A stretch of DNA of 64,000 nucleotides from UBA5018 sp947463165 (GTDB lineage Bacteria; Cyanobacteriota; Cyanobacteriia; PCC-6307; Cyanobiaceae): NCBI GenBank assembly GCA_943371245.1, contig CALRTY020000007.1, positions 62,001-126,000 on the forward strand, read 5' to 3'. How positions within the stretch are numbered: position 1 is the first letter of the stretch; every line of letters starts with the position of its first letter. The notes beneath the pieces were generated by a model that saw only the letters and a list, made by a program, of their open reading frames with translations, made no database searches and had not been told where the DNA came from. This document shows positions 59,065 through 64,000 of this stretch, one piece after another. Position numbers and translations under genes: made by a program.

Positions 59065-62000
59065 TTAATAAAAATCGGCCTGCTCTTCTTCCTCCGCTCG
59101 CAGTAGCCTCTCAATGTCAAAGCCCAGGGTCATGAAGTGGCGATGAATTGCCTGTACCGCCTCGTCATTGGTGACCCGTTCACTGGTGACATGGTTGGCA
59201 GCTTGGGGCGAATTGAAGGCAAACCAGAGCGAACTCTTGGCATAGTTGTTGGAGATTTCCGCCATCGGGAAGGCCAATGCCGCCGTCTTGGCGGCGGCAT
59301 TGGGCTGGGTGATCAGAGCAGGAACGCCTTGAACGGCGGTTAGCCAGCGCAGCCAGAGGTCGTCATGGGTGGGGGCGATCCTTAGGGCAGCCTCCAATTG
59401 CAGATCGGCAGGGAAATAGGCGCGGCGATAAATTACGCCGCTCTGGCCGGTGGGCAAATTGCCCAGCCTGGGCTCATGCAGGCCGTCATGCCAATTTGCG
59501 TAATCTGCGAACCCCCGAGAGGGCCCCAGGCGCATGCGCCTACCCCGGTGGGCCACCACGCACTGGTAGCGAAGATGCTTGGCCACCAGATATTCGATGA
59601 AACGGGGCGGGTAAATGGTGTCGTCGTCTACCGTGATAAAGCGGTCATCTTCACTGTCGGTGGCAGGGCTCTGCAGATAAATGGCAAACTTGCGATATGG
59701 GCCCAGGTTTTCCACCCAGTGGAGATGAACTGTGGGATCTTCCCTCAGCACCTGCAGACGTTCGTCCCGGGGATCAACGCCTTCGTCTAGCAGATAGGGG
59801 GCCTGAGAGAGGTAGATATGGATACCCCGCGGCGGCATGGTCTGGCGCTGTAAAGAACGCACTACCCGCTCTAATGTATGCAGCCTTGTGGAGATTGTGG
59901 TTAGGCAGATATCCGGACCAAGGCCATAGGGAGTGCGCTCTCGCAGCAGTTGCTGCAGATCGGCGAGGCTGGCGCCAATGCGACTGTCCTGGGGCTCCAA
60001 GGTATTGGCCCGGCAGAGCAGATCCATCGCCTTACCCCATTGTTGCTCGTGACATTCGATCTCCGCCAAGCGCAGCAGGGCCTCTGCGGCAAGGGGCTGG
60101 TGATGCAAAATGCTTTCCATCAGTTCGCGGGCTTCCTCGGCGCGTCCTTCTGCCAACATCGGTGTAATTGGTGGCAGGGCATCGGCGGCTCGGAATGCCC
60201 AGTCGGCCCGGGCCGCTAGCTGGGGATTGCTGCGGTTCTCGCCCTGCCGGGGGATATCGTGACTGCTCAGTTCCAGCACCATGCCGACGTCAATGGCGAT
60301 GCCGCCCCGGGCCTTGATCGCCTGACAGTGAATAGGAGCATGGCTGCCACTGTTGACAAGAAACAGTTCACCTGGCTCAACTGAGGCCTCAATCCAGGCA
60401 AGAACTTGCCGATGCTCTTGCGGGCTTAACCTGCCTGGGTTAGCCTGATTAGGAGTAGACAATACCAGAGATTTAGCCGGCAACTGCAGGCCTGTGGCAG
60501 GCGTCGTCGTCGTGATCAGTCCGCTCACACAATTGAACGGAGGAGCACTAAAGCAACCCGCATCAAGCAAGGCGTGGTGTACAAGCCAGCCACCGGGGTG
60601 GATTTTGGGTGCAAGTTTGAACAGCTCATTTAGGCTGAGTTGTCGGGCCAAGTTGGCGGCTACTGTCCAGGTGGATGCAGGCCCTTGCAGTGTCTGGGAT
60701 GGATCGGGAATGCCCACCCAGTCGGCATTGCGGATTGCATCTAGAAGCTGAGTGCCTAGCTCACCAGTTTTAAGCGTTATACCTTCGGCTTCGCCTAGGC
60801 GAATCAGGCTGAAGCCTTGGCCCGCATCAACGGCCCTGCGGATGGTTTCCAGAAGCCTTTCGAGTTCTGACTTCGCAATGGCGGATGTACTGGCCCAATC
60901 CTGAAAACTACGCCGCAGGCTCGGGCCGCAGACGCTGTAGGTGAGGCAGGCTAGGCAGTGGTCTTCGCCGCCGAGGCCGTCTTGACCGGAGAGCAGCTCG
61001 TGATGCTTAGCGAGCAACTCAGCGAAGGGCAAGCGCTTGGGATTGTGGCCCAGTTGGTGAAGAGTCAGCTCCGCTTGATGCTCGGCACCTAGCAAGGAGC
61101 TCAAGGTGTCGCTGTCTGCTGGCGGGTAGGTTTCTGCCAGCACTGCCACTATTGCTAGTCGGTTGGTGCTATCTAGGGCTGCGGCATGGGGCAATAGGTT
61201 TCTGGCCAATTGGCTGCAGATAGAGGCGCCGCGGTCCTGGATCAGGCAGCAGCGCAGGCTGTAGATCATTGTCCAAAGTTCATCGGCAGGGCGCCGTTGC
61301 AGTGCTTCCCAGGCCAGGTGAAGATGGCGGCGATTGCGGCTATAAAAAGCGGCATCGCAGAACTCGAACAGGGACTGGGCATCAGTGTTGATTTTGGCCA
61401 ATCGCCTTTCAGCGAAGGCCTCCAGGGCTGCCAGGGGCCTTTCCGCCGTCCAGACGCAGTCAAAAATAGTTTCCGCTGCAGGGATGGCTGGCAGAGCCTG
61501 GTGGACAACCGCATCGGCAATTGGCTCACTGGTCGGTGCCGGTGTTTTGGCTGCAGGAGGGGAGCTTGCTAGGGCTCCAGGAGAGGTGCTTGCAAAGGTG
61601 TTAGCATTCTTATTTGCTGTCTTGGCCTTGGCTGATTCATTTGTTGGAGCTGAGGCGAAGGCCTTCAGTGCTGTATTTATCAGATAGGGATGTTGCCGGT
61701 ACTCTCCGCGGGTGTTGCCGACGCCGCTGCTTAAGTCGATCACCGAACCCACATCAATGGCAACGCCTCCTTGGGCGCGGATGGCTTGGCAGTAAATCTT
61801 GCCCAGAATGCCTGCTCCCACCAGCCACAGCTGCCCAGGTTTAACCGTGCGGGAAATCCAGTCCAGGCAGCGTTCAAACACCACTGGGTAGTGAGCATGC
61901 TCGCCGGAAGTATCCTTTCGGAACCAATGCTCCCCTGGAATTATGAAGTGCTCTATGGGCTGACCCTCTAATCCCTTGGGCAAGGAAGGGGAAATGAGGC

Positions 62001-63978
62001 CACTAACCCGGTTGAAGGGAGGTAGGGCGTACTGGCCGCTGTAAAGCAGGTAATTGTGTACATGCCAGCCCCCTGGCACCAACTTGGGCGCAATATGATC
62101 AATGCACCCCTGCCAATATTGGGCTATGCCTTCTGCCACCGTCACCATTTGCCTGGGACCGTGTAGGCATTGGGGAATATCGGCAATGCCAATCCAGTCG
62201 GAGTCTTCAATGGCTGCGGCAAAACGCTTAATGAGTTGCTGGTGCTCATCGCCTTGAAGGTGACCCCTATTCGCGGCGAGATTGGCTTCAATAAACTTGC
62301 CGTTCAGGGTGGCCCCGCCAACGTCCGGGCGGCGTCCGCAGAGGAAGAGTCCCTCACCATCTCCGAGACGTATCAGGCTGAATCCTTCGCCCTTTTCCAG
62401 GGCCGATTGGATGCGTTGAACCAAGTTATCAAGGATGGCGGGGGCTATGGCTGCTGGAGATGTCCAGTCGTGCCAAGGGCCGCGGATGCTGGGCCCACAG
62501 CGGCTATAGACACTGGCACAGAGAGCTCGCTGATTATCGTCTAACTCGGGATGCAGGCCCAGCAACTTGTCTAGCTGAGGGCGTAGGTCTAACTGGGCCA
62601 GCATTTGATCTACCTCTGGCAAAAATGGCAGCAACTGGACAAGGGCCTGCTGGCTGTCAGCGGTATGATCTTGCTGTAAGTAGCTGGCAATTAGGCGAAG
62701 GTTCAGTACATTGAAATGGCGAGAATGGCGCACTAGGGCCCGGGCTGCCTGGCCGCACTGCTCATTGCTGCCATGACTGGCCACGGCCAGCATCAAATTG
62801 TAAAGGGCCCGCCAAGGACTATCCTTGGGTATCGCCTCCACTAGATGTAGAGCTCTGGCGATTAGTTCGGCATCTTGGGTGTGCCAACAGCAATTGATAA
62901 AGGTATCCAGGGCGGCATGGTCGCCGGTTTTGGCCTGGCTCCAGCAGGCCTGAGCTAACTGCAACAGGGCATGGCCGGGACGATCGGACAGCCAGATGGC
63001 ATCGTGTAGCGAAAGTGGGGCGGCTAGCAGATCCAGGCATTGCTCGGCAAAGCGGTACTTGCCATGCTCCAAGTTGGCTTCGCCAATCCAAGGATGCCGC
63101 CGGTAGAAGTCGATCGAGCTGGCCAGTTGTTCTTCGATAGACCAAGCCTGACCGTCTTTTTTGCCCCAGCTAGCGGCCCAGCTCTCGAGGTTGAGGGATT
63201 GGCGAACCCAGGGGTGGATTGGGATGGAAAGCGCCATGTCCTGATCCAGGTTCTGATCAGCTGCCAACTCGATCGCTGCAGCTTGGTCACTCGTTATTAG
63301 CTGGGCCAACAAGCGCCGGAGCAATTGCTGGATTGTCGCTTGGGTGGGCTGGTGGATGCTGTGGGCAATCGCTGTATGCCGATGTTGATCTGCGATCCAG
63401 TCAGCGAGGCCCAGGTCGCAATTTGCCTGCTGCTGTTGCAGTGCCGCCAGCGAATTGGCGTGGGCCTGGCAGAGCGCCTCCGCCAAGCTAGAGGGCGCAG
63501 GCTTCTGGAGTAAATAGTCCGCCTCTAAACCCCGACGGGCGGCGGCCATAGCCAGAAAGTCTTGATAGCCGCCCAGGGGAGATTCCGCCTCCAGGGCGGC
63601 AAGTTGGCCATCGGGATCCTGGGCGTAGCCGATCCAAGGGTGATGGCCCCCATAGTGGAGCTGGGGCACCACGATGGCGCGGGCTGGGGCGGGCAGCAGG
63701 GAGATCAGGCCAGGTATGTCGATGCTGTCGGGGGAACCGGAAGGCGCCCGCTGGATCACTAATACGTCCACATTTGCCAGCAGTTGCTGCAGACTTGTCC
63801 TCTCTTCTGGCCTGGTCAAATCTAACTTGGTAAAGTCTGGATTTGACAAGTCTGACTTTGGCAAACAGCCAGAAGGCCAGTAGGTGATCTGGGCTTGGGG
63901 GAAGGCCGATTCCAGGCCGAGCCGCAGGGAATCGAATTGAGAATTGCCAACCAGCACCAGACGATGCAGTTCAGTCAC
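59065..63978 (-). CDS. Giant multidomain glycosyltransferase: WcbI-like, two GT-D domains and a GT-A-like domain
   Basis: 1637 residues from a GTG at 63978; the frame stays open to the window edge, so the true start may lie outside. Residues about 5-130 resemble WcbI-type polysaccharide proteins (LVLVGNSQ, VVPQLHYGGHHPWIGY). Residues about 520-770 are a GT-D (DUF1792) domain with FSLIRLGDGEG, D540-x-E542 being the DXE metal motif. An Ala/Pro/Thr-rich linker covers 775-835. A second GT-D domain covers about 1045-1250, but its motif is GEAEG (1062-1066). TPR-like helices lie at 1275-1345. A C-terminal domain (1355-1560) has FITVDDDTIYPP, a GT-A-style DDD. Probably builds a cell-surface glycan; substrates unknown. 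Confidence 0.82.
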   Translation of the reverse strand: MTELHRLVLVGNSQFDSLRLGLESAFPQAQITYWPSGCLPKSDLSNPDFTKLDLTRPEERTSLQQLLANVDVLVIQRAPSGSPDSIDIPGLISLLPAPARAIVVPQLHYGGHHPWIGYAQDPDGQLAALEAESPLGGYQDFLAMAAARRGLEADYLLQKPAPSSLAEALCQAHANSLAALQQQQANCDLGLADWIADQHRHTAIAHSIHQPTQATIQQLLRRLLAQLITSDQAAAIELAADQNLDQDMALSIPIHPWVRQSLNLESWAASWGKKDGQAWSIEEQLASSIDFYRRHPWIGEANLEHGKYRFAEQCLDLLAAPLSLHDAIWLSDRPGHALLQLAQACWSQAKTGDHAALDTFINCCWHTQDAELIARALHLVEAIPKDSPWRALYNLMLAVASHGSNEQCGQAARALVRHSRHFNVLNLRLIASYLQQDHTADSQQALVQLLPFLPEVDQMLAQLDLRPQLDKLLGLHPELDDNQRALCASVYSRCGPSIRGPWHDWTSPAAIAPAILDNLVQRIQSALEKGEGFSLIRLGDGEGLFLCGRRPDVGGATLNGKFIEANLAANRGHLQGDEHQQLIKRFAAAIEDSDWIGIADIPQCLHGPRQMVTVAEGIAQYWQGCIDHIAPKLVPGGWHVHNYLLYSGQYALPPFNRVSGLISPSLPKGLEGQPIEHFIIPGEHWFRKDTSGEHAHYPVVFERCLDWISRTVKPGQLWLVGAGILGKIYCQAIRAQGGVAIDVGSVIDLSSGVGNTRGEYRQHPYLINTALKAFASAPTNESAKAKTANKNANTFASTSPGALASSPPAAKTPAPTSEPIADAVVHQALPAIPAAETIFDCVWTAERPLAALEAFAERRLAKINTDAQSLFEFCDAAFYSRNRRHLHLAWEALQRRPADELWTMIYSLRCCLIQDRGASICSQLARNLLPHAAALDSTNRLAIVAVLAETYPPADSDTLSSLLGAEHQAELTLHQLGHNPKRLPFAELLAKHHELLSGQDGLGGEDHCLACLTYSVCGPSLRRSFQDWASTSAIAKSELERLLETIRRAVDAGQGFSLIRLGEAEGITLKTGELGTQLLDAIRNADWVGIPDPSQTLQGPASTWTVAANLARQLSLNELFKLAPKIHPGGWLVHHALLDAGCFSAPPFNCVSGLITTTTPATGLQLPAKSLVLSTPNQANPGRLSPQEHRQVLAWIEASVEPGELFLVNSGSHAPIHCQAIKARGGIAIDVGMVLELSSHDIPRQGENRSNPQLAARADWAFRAADALPPITPMLAEGRAEEARELMESILHHQPLAAEALLRLAEIECHEQQWGKAMDLLCRANTLEPQDSRIGASLADLQQLLRERTPYGLGPDICLTTISTRLHTLERVVRSLQRQTMPPRGIHIYLSQAPYLLDEGVDPRDERLQVLREDPTVHLHWVENLGPYRKFAIYLQSPATDSEDDRFITVDDDTIYPPRFIEYLVAKHLRYQCVVAHRGRRMRLGPSRGFADYANWHDGLHEPRLGNLPTGQSGVIYRRAYFPADLQLEAALRIAPTHDDLWLRWLTAVQGVPALITQPNAAAKTAALAFPMAEISNNYAKSSLWFAFNSPQAANHVTSERVTNDEAVQAIHRHFMTLGFDIERLLRAEEEEQADFY

Positions 63979-64000
63979 TTCGGCTGTAACGGTTGCCGCT

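Overview
The window looks like the chromosome of a GC-rich picocyanobacterium of the Cyanobium/freshwater Synechococcus type. The evidence is a CP12-type Calvin-cycle regulator gene, the full urtABCDE urea transporter, NtcA-type promoters, and compact housekeeping blocks. No IS element, prophage, integrase or CRISPR array was seen.

Layout. (1) 1-19.5 kb is mostly housekeeping: CP12, tRNA-Val, mazG, arfB, an exported beta-carbonic anhydrase, speE-speB, gcvT, aspS, a Dps protein, pyrG, queE, queC and the pabB-pabC pair. It also holds two unannotated-looking small genes for related double-glycine-leader peptides (15.1-15.7 kb) and an ecotin-family protease inhibitor. (2) 19.6-41.3 kb is a nitrogen-scavenging region: formamidase fmdA and a zinc-ribbon fmdB, urtABCDE, urease accessory genes ureE, ureF, ureG and ureD (the structural ureABC are not in the window), then a nearly complete Nit1C-type cluster: flavin monooxygenase, MSMEG_0572-like protein, nitrilase, radical SAM protein, acetyltransferase, AIR-synthase-like protein and MSMEG_0570-like protein. 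Consensus NtcA sites (GTA-N8-TAC) lie upstream of urtA and fmdA. A linked route of nitrile or cyanide to formamide, then formate and ammonia, alongside urea uptake, is an inference from this co-location. (3) 41.7-44.5 kb has a LuxR-type response regulator, a ribbon-helix-helix protein and glycerate kinase. (4) 44.8-64 kb is an envelope polysaccharide region: sulfotransferase-like, AlgX/AlgJ-like and TPR-GT32 proteins, a DUF1501/DUF1800 pair, GT4, TPR-GT2, a methyltransferase, manC and a 1637-residue multidomain glycosyltransferase with two GT-D domains.

A genome-wide oddity is short imperfect tandem DNA repeats with units of 12-33 bp. They fill many spacers; three spacers around the Nit1C genes share a 15-bp period. 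They also sit in frame inside genes (18-bp units in both gcvT and ureF). Decayed gene pieces (a pstS 3' end, a partial ureF duplicate, two probable frameshifted genes) add to the picture of spacers that turn over by slippage and duplication. All functions below come from reading translated sequence; no database search was run.
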